Assembly: GCF_035918155.1 (NCBI RefSeq)
Contig: NZ_CP109328.1
Location: forward strand, 868,001-932,000
Direction: 5' to 3'
Source of the DNA: Streptomyces sp. NBC_01591
GTDB taxonomy: Bacteria > Actinomycetota > Actinomycetes > Streptomycetales > Streptomycetaceae
DNA length: 64,000 bases
The notes below the pieces were generated by a model that worked only from the letters and a program-made list of their open reading frames with translations, ran no database searches and had not been told where the DNA came from. Made by a program: the position numbers and the translations under genes. Below, piece by piece: positions 42,263 to 51,386 of the stretch; the first letter of the stretch is position 1; each line of letters opens with the position of its first letter.

Positions 42263-42544
42263 CAGACTCCTCGCTCCGGGCGCCGGTCTGGTGGACCGGG
42301 TACGCGACCTGCTCCGCACCACCACCCGTTGAACCCGACATGGCCCGCCGTCCATCACGCACCCGCAGGAGCACCGAATGCCAGCCCTCGAAGGAACCGT
42401 GCCGGTGGCCGGTGCGCCCTGCTGGGTGAGCCTGATGGCACGGGACCTGCGCGCGGCACAGTCCTTCTACTCCGGTGTCATGGGCTGGACGTTCAGGCCC
42501 AGCCCGCTCGGCAGCGACTTCTCGGTGGCTCTGGCCCATGGTGA
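41765..42544 (+). CDS. hemerythrin HHE-domain protein, copy 2, with frameshifted tail
   Basis: The first about 150 residues are almost identical to copy 1 with all iron ligands (ADHRELEAL, RHTVAEELHLYP, DHARAERML, HVREEEHELFP). A run of CCGCCCCCAC repeats (42207-42235) has changed length, so translation leaves the native frame. The native end is visible in another frame as LLAPGAGLVDRVRDLLRTTT and a stop at 42330. As it stands the protein gains about 100 unrelated residues and overlaps the VOC gene. The upstream leader is shortened. Confidence 0.75.
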   Translation: MGPGGDAIAELAADHRELEALFSQIELQPVDHPRRRELADRLTAELVRHTVAEELHLYPVVREHVPYGAALADKELADHARAERMLKELEDLSVDDPRFNDTIAKLKFEVASHVREEEHELFPKLAATLPPEKLDELGRLVRRARETAPTRPHPPPPLAPEHPAHRQTPRSGRRSGGPGTRPAPHHHPLNPTWPAVHHAPAGAPNASPRRNRAGGRCALLGEPDGTGPARGTVLLLRCHGLDVQAQPARQRLLGGSGPW

Positions 42545-43151
42545 ACCGGTTGCCGGGATCGGATGCTGCCCGGGCGGTGGCCATCTGGCCGTCTGGACCC
42601 CGTACTTCGCCGTCGGGGACGCGGACGAGACGGCGGCCCGGATCAGTGAGCGCGGCGCCACGCTCGCCGTCGGCCCTCTGGTCCTGGGTGAGGGCCGTGC
42701 CGGGATCGCCGCGGACCGGGACGGGGCCGTGTTCGGATTCTGGGAAGGCCCGGCCCTGACCTGGCCGGTGGGACGGGGCAGGGCCCCGGTGAGGCTGGAC
42801 CTCCAGACCCGTGACGCGTTCGACGCCGCCATCTTCTACGCGGAGGTCTTCGGCTGGGCCCAGCCTCCCGGCGGCTGCACGGTCGACTACGCCCAGGACC
42901 ACATCATCGTCCAGGCCGGGGGACGCACCGTCGCCACCCTGCGCGGCGGAGGCGACGAAACCGCCCCGGACCCAAGAGTTCAGCCCCGGTGGAACGCCCA
43001 CTTCCGGGTGAGGGACGGCGGACAGGCCGCGGCAGCCGCCGTCACGGCCGGAGGTGAATCCTCACCGGTTCCCACACCGGCCGGTACCCCGGACAGCGCG
43101 TTCATCATCCGCGACCCCGACGGCGCCCTCACCACCCCGTCCGGCGCCTGA
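42378..43151 (+). CDS. VOC (glyoxalase/bleomycin-resistance fold) protein, two domains
   Basis: 257 residues in two VOC modules: GAPCWVSLMARDLRAAQSFY, GVMGWTFRPS ... FGFWEG and LDLQTRDAFDAAIFYAEVFG ... FIIRDPDGA. The fold usually holds a metal with His/Glu ligands, though several ligand positions look replaced here. Substrate unknown. CAGGAG lies 6 nt before the ATG. Confidence 0.85.
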   Translation: MPALEGTVPVAGAPCWVSLMARDLRAAQSFYSGVMGWTFRPSPLGSDFSVALAHGEPVAGIGCCPGGGHLAVWTPYFAVGDADETAARISERGATLAVGPLVLGEGRAGIAADRDGAVFGFWEGPALTWPVGRGRAPVRLDLQTRDAFDAAIFYAEVFGWAQPPGGCTVDYAQDHIIVQAGGRTVATLRGGGDETAPDPRVQPRWNAHFRVRDGGQAAAAAVTAGGESSPVPTPAGTPDSAFIIRDPDGALTTPSGA

Positions 43152-43174
43152 CGAAGGCCACCCCAGCCAGGCAC

Positions 43175-43372
43175 TCACGCCGACCAGGTCGGCTCCCAAC
43201 CCGGGGCTTCGCCCGTAGTCAGTTCGTCGCGCAGCCCCCAGACCGTCCGGACGGGGCGATCGTCGCCACCACTGCCCCGAAGCGATGGGAAGGCGAGCCG
43301 GTGCGCGTCCTGAACCTCAATACGGTCTCTGGCGGCCGTCGGCCACGCGTCGGTGGCGGCCGTCACACCCAT
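43175..43372 (-). CDS. short hypothetical protein
   Basis: 65 residues, supported mainly by AGGAGG 6 nt before the ATG at 43372 (GVTAATDAWPTAARDRIEVQ ... PGWEPTWSA). No recognised domain. It lies between convergent and divergent neighbours on the opposite strand. Confidence 0.5.
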   Translation of the reverse strand: MGVTAATDAWPTAARDRIEVQDAHRLAFPSLRGSGGDDRPVRTVWGLRDELTTGEAPGWEPTWSA

Positions 43373-43471
43373 CGATGCCTCCTGACCACCGGCTTTCAAC
43401 CTCGCCCCCACCCCTGCGACAATCGGAAGCCGCAGCCTCGCCGCTATGACACTCACCTGGGAGAGCCGACC

Positions 43472-43753
43472 GTGCCTGAAGACCCCATCGCCCACAGCGA
43501 GCTGTCCGCCCTGACTCGCCGCTACGAAGAGACTGCGCAGAAGACCGACCGCGAGTTCGGCATCGTCAAGAGCGACCTGACCGCGCTCCGCCTCCAGGTC
43601 GGCAATCTCGACCAGAAGGTCGACGGCCTGGGCGAGCGCCTCGATGGGCTGGAACGGAAGATCGACGGGTTCCTGACCGAACAGCGCAGTGTGAATACCA
43701 CCCTGGTCGAACTGCTCTCGGGCCTCGTCGGCAAGGACACCTCCTCCAGCTGA
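43472..43753 (+). CDS. short coiled-coil protein
   Basis: 93 residues from a GTG with GGGAGAG upstream. Residues 10-75 form long heptad-like helices (LRLQVGNLDQKVDGLGERLD, GLERKIDGFLTEQ), so it is probably an elongated dimer. No known family. Confidence 0.65.
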   Translation: MPEDPIAHSELSALTRRYEETAQKTDREFGIVKSDLTALRLQVGNLDQKVDGLGERLDGLERKIDGFLTEQRSVNTTLVELLSGLVGKDTSSS

Positions 43754-44070
43754 CCCTGTGGGCCTTGCCGGAGGGGTCTCTGCCGGTTCGCCGTCTCCGC
43801 TCGCTGCGAGGCCGCTCCGCCGTCCCGGACGGGCCCGGCCCTTGTGGAAGCGGTGCGGTGGGAGAGCCGGCGATGCGAGGGCTGCCCTGCCGCATGTTCC
43901 CCGAGTCCGGGCGACGGATCTGGCTGTGGAGGTGCCCGGGGGGCTTGGCGGCTGGCGTTTCCTGGCTGAGGTCACCGGCGCGTGGGCCCGCCGGCCCCCG
44001 GGTGGAACTCCGACTGGGCGGGAGGCGGACTTCCGAGGACCTCCGAGACCTGGTGTCGGTCCCACCTTCC
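43754..44070. other. gene-free stretch
   Basis: About 315 bp with only shadow frames; no family signature. Confidence 0.4.
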
Positions 44071-44373
44071 TTACACCGTCACCGTGGGGCATTCCTCGCA
44101 GGTGAGCCGCATGCCCAGCACTCCTCCACTGCCAAGGGTCCGGTCTGTGTTGCAGGTGCCGCACCACTCGTTTTCCTTGCGGTCGGCGTGTGCCTGCGGC
44201 CCGGGGATTCCGTCCCGGATCTGTACGGCGATTTCCCGGGCGAGTTCGGGCAGTTCCAGGATGACGGTGTCGACCGCCTGCTCGGCTGTGGTGGCCCGGG
44301 CAGCGATGTAGGGACCGACGGCCGCCGCTGCGGCGGCGAATGCTGCCGCCCTGATCTGCTGTTCCTGATTCAT
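44071..44373 (-). CDS. small protein with C-terminal zinc-ribbon-like Cys pairs
   Basis: 100 residues. An Ala-rich N-terminal helix (RAAAFAAAAAAVGPYIAARA) leads to DTVILELPELAREIAVQIRD and a tail with WCGTCNTD and LTCEECPTVTV, four Cys that could bind zinc. AAGGAG lies 7 nt before the ATG. It follows a degraded ATPase-like gene on the same strand. Confidence 0.7.
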   Translation of the reverse strand: MNQEQQIRAAAFAAAAAAVGPYIAARATTAEQAVDTVILELPELAREIAVQIRDGIPGPQAHADRKENEWCGTCNTDRTLGSGGVLGMRLTCEECPTVTV

Positions 44374-44467
44374 GTCCTGACTCCTTGCTGACTGTCCATG
44401 TGACGTCTGGATTGCTGGCGCGCTCGGTGTGAGCTGCGCGTTCGGGTACAGCGGCGGCCCCTCCGGA

Positions 44468-45175
44468 TCAGGTGTGCCGTCCGCGGTGGGCGGTGACCAG
44501 GGGCTGCCACCGTTGGCGGGTGGCCTGCTGTCCGTCCAGCCAGTGCGTCGGCGAGGGGCCGGCGGCGGGGAGGCCCGTGATGAAGCAGGCGATGTCGGTG
44601 TAGTACGTGTAGTCGCCGCTGCGGGTGAGTTCTTCCAGCCGGGCGATGCCGTTCCGGGCAGCGGTGTCGTCGCCGCGCACGGTGTGGTGCAGGACGAGGG
44701 CGAGTTCGAGGAGCAGCGCGGCCCGCGGTGATTCCGGCGGTGGTGATCTCTGTCCGCAGCAGGGCGGCGCGGTCCTCGATGTCCGGGCCCGGTGTGCCGG
44801 CGTCGCGGGCGAGGGCGGCGATTTTGGCGGTCAGGGTGGGGCGCGTTGCGGTCGCCGGTGTCCTCGAACGTGTCGAACAGGACTACCGGCACGACGGATT
44901 TGTCGGCGGGGAGCCGGGCGAGCTCCCAGGCCAGCAGGTACGGGTAGTAGGACAGGGCGTCGATGTCCGGCTCGGCGTCCAGGAGGTCCGCGAGCAGGGG
45001 GCAGTCGGCTAGGGCGCGTACGGTCTGTCGGCGTTCGCGCAGCGCGCTGGTCAGGGCGCCGGTGATCTGGCCGACGGCGGAGCCGACGCTGCCGGGCAGC
45101 AGCAGGGCCTGGGCGACGTCGCCGAGCGCGGACTGCATCTGCTGCGGCAGGGCCTTGCCCTGTCGCGGACCCTGG
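44468..45175 (-). pseudogene. degraded NTPase-associated protein gene
   Basis: Conserved-looking stretches appear in successive frames: ALGDVAQALLLPGSVGSAVG and YYPYLLAWELARLPADKSVV with VVLFDTFEDTGDR in one, PDIEDRAALLRTEITTAG in another, and NGIARLEELTRSGDYTYYTD in a third. At least two frameshifts separate them. The first part resembles large Streptomyces P-loop/TPR proteins, but the identity is not secure. Confidence 0.45.
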
Positions 45176-45191
45176 AGGCCCGGTTCGCTTA

Positions 45192-45668
45192 TCAGATGAT
45201 CACTTGCACGCCATCCGGCTTGGGGAACGGCATCATGTCCCAGCCGGAGGGCCAACCCCGTTCGCGGCTTTCTCCGGCTTCACCCTCAAGCAGTCGAGGG
45301 ATGCGCCACTTCCACCACTGGCTCTCTTCCTCCCCCCGGCCGGGCCACTGGATCGTTGCCGCGCGGAACCGCCCGTCGAGTTCATGCAGTGCTGATTGCT
45401 GGATGAACTGGACGCGCGGGGGCAACAGGGGCCAGACGCGCGCCAGCGCACTCCGACACCAGATGTCGTTGTCGAGCTCTGGCGCGCACTTTGAATAGCC
45501 CTCTTCCAGCTCTGCCACAACATCACTCCACCGCGTGAGCAATGAGTTGAGCGTGCATGGCTGTCCGCCAGCCCAGCGGCCAGCACCAGCAGATACCGCG
45601 GCATGCACTGCCTCGTACTCCTCCTGAGACAGGAGCATCCCGTCGCTGTGCTGGGGCGTTCGATCCAT
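45192..45668 (-). CDS. hypothetical protein
   Basis: 158 residues, acidic and Trp-rich (ESQWWKWRIPRLLEGEAG). A long helix, LLSQEEYEAVHAAVSAGAGR, is near the start. No signal peptide or known domain. Its size and composition resemble immunity-type proteins, which is only a guess. The start may be the Met 11 codons in. Confidence 0.55.
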   Translation of the reverse strand: MDRTPQHSDGMLLSQEEYEAVHAAVSAGAGRWAGGQPCTLNSLLTRWSDVVAELEEGYSKCAPELDNDIWCRSALARVWPLLPPRVQFIQQSALHELDGRFRAATIQWPGRGEEESQWWKWRIPRLLEGEAGESRERGWPSGWDMMPFPKPDGVQVII

Positions 45669-46689
45669 TCGTCGACTATCCCAGGGATGTCATGTCGTTG
45701 AGGCGGGATAGAGGGAATGCCCAGGTCCACGGGGGGAAGCTGCTGCGAGCGGTGGACCTGGGACCGCCCATGAAACGAGGACATGCAGAGATCCTCTGCA
45801 CCCACCAGGCAGAGCACCAGCCGATCACCAAATTGGTGCAGTCAACAGACCAGGCCCTCCACCGCGCATCGGCATCGGCGCCGCCGCCGTCACCACCTGG
45901 CTAACCACCCGCCCCGGCGCCCACCGGTGAGCCGCACCCGCCTGGACCGCGTCCGCGCCTCCGTCGGCATCGCCCAGCTCGCCCTCCACTGATCAGCCGC
46001 ACCGGCCACCGCTGGCGCTCCTGCCGCCTCGTCTCCTGACCCCGCCCGGCAAGCCTTCGTGCAGTGGGCCGGCGGCGCGATTTCCCCGCCGCGCCGCCGG
46101 ACGCCGTTGCGGAGCGGCCAGAGGGTTGCACCGGCAGCCGTCTGCACCGTTTTCCATGCGATAGCCGTGGATGGGGAGGCTGAGGTTGTCCGGCGGGCGG
46201 CGTGTCAGTAATCGGGTCAGTGCCCGTTCCTGAACCCCCGGAACGCGGGCGCTCGGTAGCGTGGCGTCAGGCGGACCGAGGGCGAAGGTGACGGCCGTCA
46301 CCTTCAGATCGATCAAGCTGCCGGGCTCCGGATGGTGGTGGTGCTCACCACCACCATGGCGTTCGCCGCTTCTCTCACCCGCATGACGCCAGCTTCAGCC
46401 TGGTGCGCAACGGGTCGCTCAACAGGTTGCCAACGCCTCTGATGGGTGGGTGCTGCGCCGCAGATCACCGCCGGTGGGTCAGCGCTGCTCAGGGGCCGAC
46501 ACTTCTCTCTGCAAGAGAGAGGTCCCCCTCATCCACCTTCCCCGGGGCAAGAGCCGTGAGCGTGCGGCTGCGCCGCGTTACGGTGGGCGTCGACTGATCA
46601 ACGCGGGGGTGGCCTGGATGGTGACGACTCGAACGAGGCGCATGGCGGCGCTGTGCCGCTCGCTCTGCTGCTGGCGGGATGCGGTTGGC
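45669..46689. other. gene-free, probably decayed stretch
   Basis: About 1 kb. Short plus-strand runs such as AAAVTTWLTTRPGAHR and SRTRLDRVRASVGIAQLALH look like pieces of former genes, but no complete gene can be supported. A perfect 26-bp palindrome lies at 46332-46357. Confidence 0.4.
46332..46357. repeat. perfect ATGGTGGTGGTG palindrome
   Basis: ATGGTGGTGGTG-CT-CACCACCACCAT, 12-bp arms built from GGT/ACC triplets, in a gene-free stretch. Confidence 0.7.
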
Positions 46690-46883
46690 GGGCGACGACG
46701 TTGCGAAGCCATCTGGGGGCCACACCAGCCGCCTCGGCGCAGGCCCTGCACCGCTACCTTCGCTGGCGCAACGCCAACGCCCGCCACCCCGACGTCCTCG
46801 CCGCCCAGCGCAAGGAACGCGCCCGCATCCGCAGCGAGAAGGGCATCCGCTGGGGTGGACGTCCGCTTGTCCACGCAGCTTGA
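46690..46883 (+). pseudogene. probable transposase C-terminal fragment
   Basis: ALHRYLRWRNANARHPDVLA and AQRKERARIRSEKGIRWGGR resemble the basic end of a transposase seen in many Streptomyces genomes (IS630-like by memory). The catalytic part is absent. Confidence 0.4.
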
Positions 46884-46933
46884 CAGCACCCCGGGTTCAC
46901 CTCCGCGCCAGGAAGGATCCAGAGGTCATTCTC

Positions 46934-47796
46934 GTGAACATCCGCACAACGCATCACGCTCTGCTGAGCCGTCTGCTGCCTGACGACAAACCGGAGGACC
47001 TTTCCGTACGCCAGGGGCAATTCCATAACGTAGTCATTGACTCAGACCGCGTCGTGTGCCTGCCTCGCACCCGGGCGGCGGCCGCCCGGCTGCCCGAGCG
47101 GGTGGCCACACTGCGCGCACTTGCCGGCTCGACCTCGGCTTCCGCACACCTGAGCCGCTGTTCGAGGGCGGAGCCGATGGCACCAGCGAGGTGCCGTTCC
47201 TTGTGCTCAGCCGCATTCCTGGGGAACCGTTGTTGGCTGACGCGCTCAACGACGCCCAAGTGGCTGGCACCGTGGCGGCGCAGTACGCCACGCTGCTGGC
47301 CGGGCTCGGCCGTGCCAGCACCGACGAGACGGTACGAGCGGTTCTGCCCCAGGCATTGCAAGGCCGGTGGCATCGATTCGCGGAGAGCGTGCGCGCGGAG
47401 TTGTTCCAGCTCATGTCCGACAGCGGGCGCCTACGGGCTGAGCGGGAACTCGCAGCACTCGACAGCCTTTCCCACCTCACCCGTGCAGTGGTGCACGGTT
47501 ACCTCGGTGCCGAAAACGTCCTGTGGGAGTGGAGGCACGGCCTGCCGCACCTCGCCGGAGTACTCGACTGGGACGATGTCACACTCAGCGACCCGGCCGA
47601 GGACCTCGCAGCCCTCAGCGCCAGCTACAGCCGCGACCTCCTGGAGCGAGTGCTCGCCCTTGGCAGCCGGTCAGACAACGGTCTCGCCACCCGCATTGCC
47701 GCGATCCGCGGCACATTTGCCCTTCAGCAAGCCCTCTACGCCATCCGCGACGGCGACGCAGAAGAACTGGCGGACGGACTGGCCGACTACTGCTGA
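46934..47796 (+). pseudogene. aminoglycoside-phosphotransferase-like protein, frameshifted
   Basis: The GTG frame reads NIRTTHHALLSRLLPDDKPE ... CLPRTRAAAARLPERVATLR and breaks near 47122. The next frame continues LDLGFRTPEPLFEGG, VLSRIPGEPLL, AVVHGYLGAENVLW and GVLDWDDVTLSDPAEDLAAL. A G missing from GCCGGGCTC would explain the shift. The catalytic HGD motif reads HGY, so the Asp base is also replaced, while the magnesium-binding DWDD is kept. Kinase activity on antibiotics or other substrates is unlikely now. Confidence 0.75.
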
Positions 47797-47932
47797 TGGT
47801 CGTCCGGCTCGCAGGCGACACCGCCAGGCGGGACAGCACCCCGTCCAAGGCGTCTGACGACACTGATGACGCTTGCGAGGGTGTTCAGTTACAGGATCAC
47901 CGGCGGGCAGGCATCCAGCCGGACCATGGATG

Positions 47933-48595
47933 TCAAGAGCTGCGCGGGGCTACCAGACCGGATTCGTAGGCGAGGACCACGAGTTGGGCCCGGTCACGGG
48001 CATGGAGCTTGGCCATGGCCCGGTTGATGTGGGTTTTCGCGGTCAGTGGGCTGATCACCATACGGCCCGCGATCTCGTCGTTGGACAGGCCATGCGCGAC
48101 CAGAACGACGGCCTCGCGTTCGCGGCTGGTCAGCTCCTCCAGCCCCGTGCCGGTGCCGGTGTTGAGCGGCTGGGTGACGAACCTGTTGATCAGCTTGCGG
48201 GTGATCGTGGGTGCGAGCAGGGCGTCGCCGCGCGCGGCGACGCGTACGGCGTGTAGGAAGTCCTCCGGCACGATGTCTTTGACGAGGAATCCGGCTGCGC
48301 CGGCGCGCAGGGCGTTGAAGACGTATTCGTCCAAGCCGTAGTTGGTCAGGATGACGACGTGCACCCCGGCCAGGGCCGGGTCCGCGGCGATGCGCCGGGT
48401 CGCCTCGATGCCGTCGACGACCGGCATCTGGATATCGATGAGAGCGATGTCGGGCAGGTGCTCTTTGGCGAGCGCCAGGCCCTCCTTCCCGTCGGCGGCC
48501 TCGGCCACCACCTCGATGTCGTCTTCGAGATCGAGGAGCGCGCGAAATCCGCTGCGGATGAGCGGCTGGTCGTCGACCAGCAGGACACGGATCAT
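47933..48595 (-). CDS. NarL/LuxR-family response regulator
   Basis: 220 residues: REC domain with acidic pocket (LLVDDQPL), phosphoacceptor in ALIDIQMPVVDG (about Asp53) and Lys in FLVKDIVP, then a C-terminal LuxR HTH (LTSREREAVVLVAHGLSNDE, TAKTHINRAMAKL). Its start overlaps the histidine kinase stop by 4 bp (ATGA), so the pair is one operon. Targets unknown. Confidence 0.94.
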   Translation of the reverse strand: MIRVLLVDDQPLIRSGFRALLDLEDDIEVVAEAADGKEGLALAKEHLPDIALIDIQMPVVDGIEATRRIAADPALAGVHVVILTNYGLDEYVFNALRAGAAGFLVKDIVPEDFLHAVRVAARGDALLAPTITRKLINRFVTQPLNTGTGTGLEELTSREREAVVLVAHGLSNDEIAGRMVISPLTAKTHINRAMAKLHARDRAQLVVLAYESGLVAPRSS

Positions 48596-49719
48596 GACGC
48601 TCGGTCCAGGGGGAGTTCGGCCTGGACGGTGAAGCCACCCTCCCTGCGCGGTTCCGCCCGCAGCCGGCCGCCGAGGGCGGTGACGCGTTCGCGCATCCCG
48701 AGCAGCCCGACGCCAGGCGTCAGTGCGATGACTGGTGTGGCCTTGCCGTCGTCATCGATGCGTACTGCGAGGGTGTCCGGGCGGCAGTCGATCCGGACTG
48801 ACGCCGTGCCTGCGTTCGCGTGACGGGCGATGTTGGTGAGCGACTCCTGAACGATCCGGTAGACGGTCCGGCCCACCGCGGCCGGCACATCGTGCTGCTG
48901 TCCCTCGAACGTCAGAGTCGCGTCCAGGCCGGTCCTGCTGGCCCCTTCCACCAGTTCCGGGATGTGGTCGAGCCCGTGCGGCGGGGTCGTGTCGTCGTCG
49001 CGCAGTGCCTCCAGGGTCGCTCGCAGTTCCCGGGCCGCCTCACGACCGGCCTCCCGGATCGCCAGCAGTGCCTCCGGTACCTGTTCACCCTGCTTGCGGG
49101 CCACGTGGACGGCGACCTCGGACTGCACCTTGATGACCGAGATCTGGTGGGTGAGCGAATCGTGCAGCTCCCTCGCGATGTGCAGCCGCTCTTCGTCGGC
49201 GCGGCGCCGCGCGGTCTCCTCCCGGGTGCGCTCGGCCTCATCCGCCCGCCACTCGGCCTGCCGCAGTGCTTCCCCCGCCGCACCGGCGGCGATCAGCCAG
49301 GCCAGTTCAAGGGCGCCTCGGGCCTGCGCGAACGCCTCACCAGTGTCGTGCAGGCCCGAGGCCAGGGCCGCGAGGGGGAGAGCGGCCAGCATGGTCACGC
49401 TCGCCACCACCGTGATGGTGCGGTGTCCCGCCCGCACGGCGGCGTACACCGCGAACAGATACGCGACGGCAGGCACTTCGAAATCGGCCGCCTGGTACCC
49501 CACCGCACACAGCCCGGTGACGGCCAGGACGGGCACCGGAGCCCTGCGGCGCGCGGCCAGCGCTAGGCCGCCGGCCACCAGCAACGCGTAGCCGAGCAGG
49601 CCGAGGCTGGTGGCGGAGTGCTGCCCGGACAGGCCGGTAACCAGCAGCGCCGCCGCCACACCAACGGCGATCACCCAGTCTCTGACACCGGCCGGAACAC
49701 CGAAGCGTCCTTTGCTCAT
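48592..49719 (-). CDS. NarL-type sensor histidine kinase
   Basis: 375 residues: four to six membrane segments in the first 155 residues with very short loops, then HisKA_3 (RLHIARELHDSLTHQISVIK, phosphorylated His) and a HATPase region (VQESLTNIARHANAG, GVGLLGMRERVTALGG). No separate sensory domain, so it likely senses membrane or envelope state. First gene of the two-component operon. Confidence 0.93.
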   Translation of the reverse strand: MSKGRFGVPAGVRDWVIAVGVAAALLVTGLSGQHSATSLGLLGYALLVAGGLALAARRRAPVPVLAVTGLCAVGYQAADFEVPAVAYLFAVYAAVRAGHRTITVVASVTMLAALPLAALASGLHDTGEAFAQARGALELAWLIAAGAAGEALRQAEWRADEAERTREETARRRADEERLHIARELHDSLTHQISVIKVQSEVAVHVARKQGEQVPEALLAIREAGREAARELRATLEALRDDDTTPPHGLDHIPELVEGASRTGLDATLTFEGQQHDVPAAVGRTVYRIVQESLTNIARHANAGTASVRIDCRPDTLAVRIDDDGKATPVIALTPGVGLLGMRERVTALGGRLRAEPRREGGFTVQAELPLDRAS

Positions 49720-49946
49720 GCGCGCACCCTAGCCGGATGCCCCCGCGGGGGAGTCCCGCTCGCGGACGAGCGGCCGACTACCGCGCGCGCAGTACCTTCG
49801 CGGCACCTGCCGCGCCTGCAGCAGCCGGGTGTGCCATCGGCGGCAGCGCGAAGTTCCTGCGCCTGCAGGACGACCGGCGATGGGTCCAGCGGACATGATC
49901 AGGCGACGTCCAGTCGTCGTAGTCGTCGTATGAGAAGGAGCACGTC

Positions 49947-50330
49947 ATGCCCGTCCGTCACCTGCTCGCCACACCGGCGGCCGCGCACGTCTCGGTCCAG
50001 CCGGTCGCCGCCAGTGTTTCCGGCCTGACCCCCGAGCGAGCCTGGGCCACCACAGCCGCGCTGCTGGCGCTGGTCGGCGTGGTCCTCGGCGGGATGGCTC
50101 TGGCCCGCTCCGCTGGTCATATCGGCAACGGCATCGGGGGAAGGGGGGCCATTGCGGCCCTGGGGGCGGGGCTGATCGCCGTGGTCAACGGCGGGCTGGT
50201 GGTGGTCACCGCCGACGGTGGTCTCGGCACCGGCAACGGGATCGCCGGCGGCTACGTGGCCCTGGTGCTGGGGCTGATCGCCGTGGTCCTCGGCGGGTTG
50301 GCTCGGACCCGCTCCCGCCGCGCCGGCTGA
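49947..50330 (+). CDS. DUF6223-family small membrane protein
   Basis: 127 residues with three Gly/Ala/Val-rich membrane segments (TTAALLALVGVVLGGMAL, AALGAGLIAVVNGGLVVV, YVALVLGLIAVVLGGLA). GAAGGAG precedes the ATG. Function unknown. Divergent from the two-component operon, so it may be one of its targets (inference). Confidence 0.72.
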   Translation: MPVRHLLATPAAAHVSVQPVAASVSGLTPERAWATTAALLALVGVVLGGMALARSAGHIGNGIGGRGAIAALGAGLIAVVNGGLVVVTADGGLGTGNGIAGGYVALVLGLIAVVLGGLARTRSRRAG

Positions 50331-50497
50331 CCGCTGCAGATACGAGCGCGCGTTTCGGGTCTGCCTGAAGACCGATCAGATGCTGCCGCGAACATCGCTC
50401 GTGCAGCACGCAGGCAGATGGCGGTAGTCGCCTCCGAAAGAGGGGCGACTCAAAACGCTCGCCGAGCCCAGGTCCCCAGGGCCCGAAAGGTCCCAAG

Positions 50498-51035
50498 GGC
50501 ACTGTCACGTTGACTGACCGGCCTGGGATGATCTTCTGGTTGGTCGTGCTGGGAGGGGGCGTCCGTGGACAGCGCACCCCGTCGTACAAGGGGCACCGGT
50601 ACCCGGTGGAGATCATCGCGCACTGCGTGTGGCTGTACTTCCGTTTCCCGCTGTCGTTCCGCGAGGTCGAGGAGCTGATGCTCGAGCGCGGCGTGATCGT
50701 CTCCCACGAGACGGTCCGCCGCTGGTGTACGAAGTTCGGGCAGGCCTACGCCAACGGCCTACGCCAACGGCCTGGGCCGCCGGCGTGTGCAGCCGGGCGA
50801 CAAGTGGCACCTGGACGAGGTCTTCCTCAGGATCAACGGTGAGCTGAAGTACCTGTGGCGGGCCGTCGACGCCGATGGCAACGTGCTCGACATTTTGTCC
50901 AGAACCGGCGGGACACCGCTGCGGCCAGGCGGTTCTTCCGCAAACTGCTCAAGAAGACCTGCTTGGTGCCGAGGGTGGTCGTCACCGACAAGCTGCGCTC
51001 CTACGGCGCGGCCCACCGCGAGGTCATGCGGGCGT
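50498..51035 (+). pseudogene. IS6-family element, copy B, truncated and frameshifted
   Basis: Begins GGCACTGTCACGTTG. SYKGHRYPVEIIAHCVWLYF and the catalytic Asp in WHLDEVFLRINGELKYLW are readable. CTACGCCAACGGC is tandemly duplicated near 50747-50772, breaking the frame, and a further base is lost in the LDILVQN codons. Sequence stops after AHREVM where an IS3 element is inserted; the right part is missing. Confidence 0.85.
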
Positions 51036-51098
51036 TTCCCCTTGATCGTGGACACCCTGATCATTGGATCGTGAAGATCCATAGGACAGGAGTTCCCG

Positions 51099-51386
51099 TT
51101 GGGGACGTCGAAGTACTCGCCTGAGTTCCGGGCCGATGCCGTCGCGCTGTACCACGCCAGTCCGGGTGGGACGTATGCGTCGGTGGCCAAGGACGTGGGC
51201 GTCAGCCACGAGACGCTGCGCACGTGGGTGCGGGACGCCGGGCAGGCCGCCCGGCCCGGGGCCGTGGAGGCCACCGCGATGGAGAAGGAGAACCGGCAGC
51301 TGCGGGCACGGGTGAAGGAACTCGAGCTTGAGCGGGAGATCCTGCGGAGGGCCGCGAAGTATTTTGCGGCGGAGACCAGCTGGTGA
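51099..51386 (+). CDS. IS3-family OrfA
   Basis: 95 residues from a TTG with GGAG upstream: YSPEFRADAVALYHASPGGT, HTH YASVAKDVGVSHETLRTWVR and a zipper (EKENRQLRARVKELELEREI). Stop overlaps orfB start by 4 bp (GTGA). Confidence 0.88.
   Translation: MGTSKYSPEFRADAVALYHASPGGTYASVAKDVGVSHETLRTWVRDAGQAARPGAVEATAMEKENRQLRARVKELELEREILRRAAKYFAAETSW

Noticed and set aside
44468..46883. A defence-island cluster around the degraded NTPase and the hypothetical at 45192
   Set aside because: The NTPase is frameshifted at least twice and no nuclease, methylase or effector is recognisable nearby.
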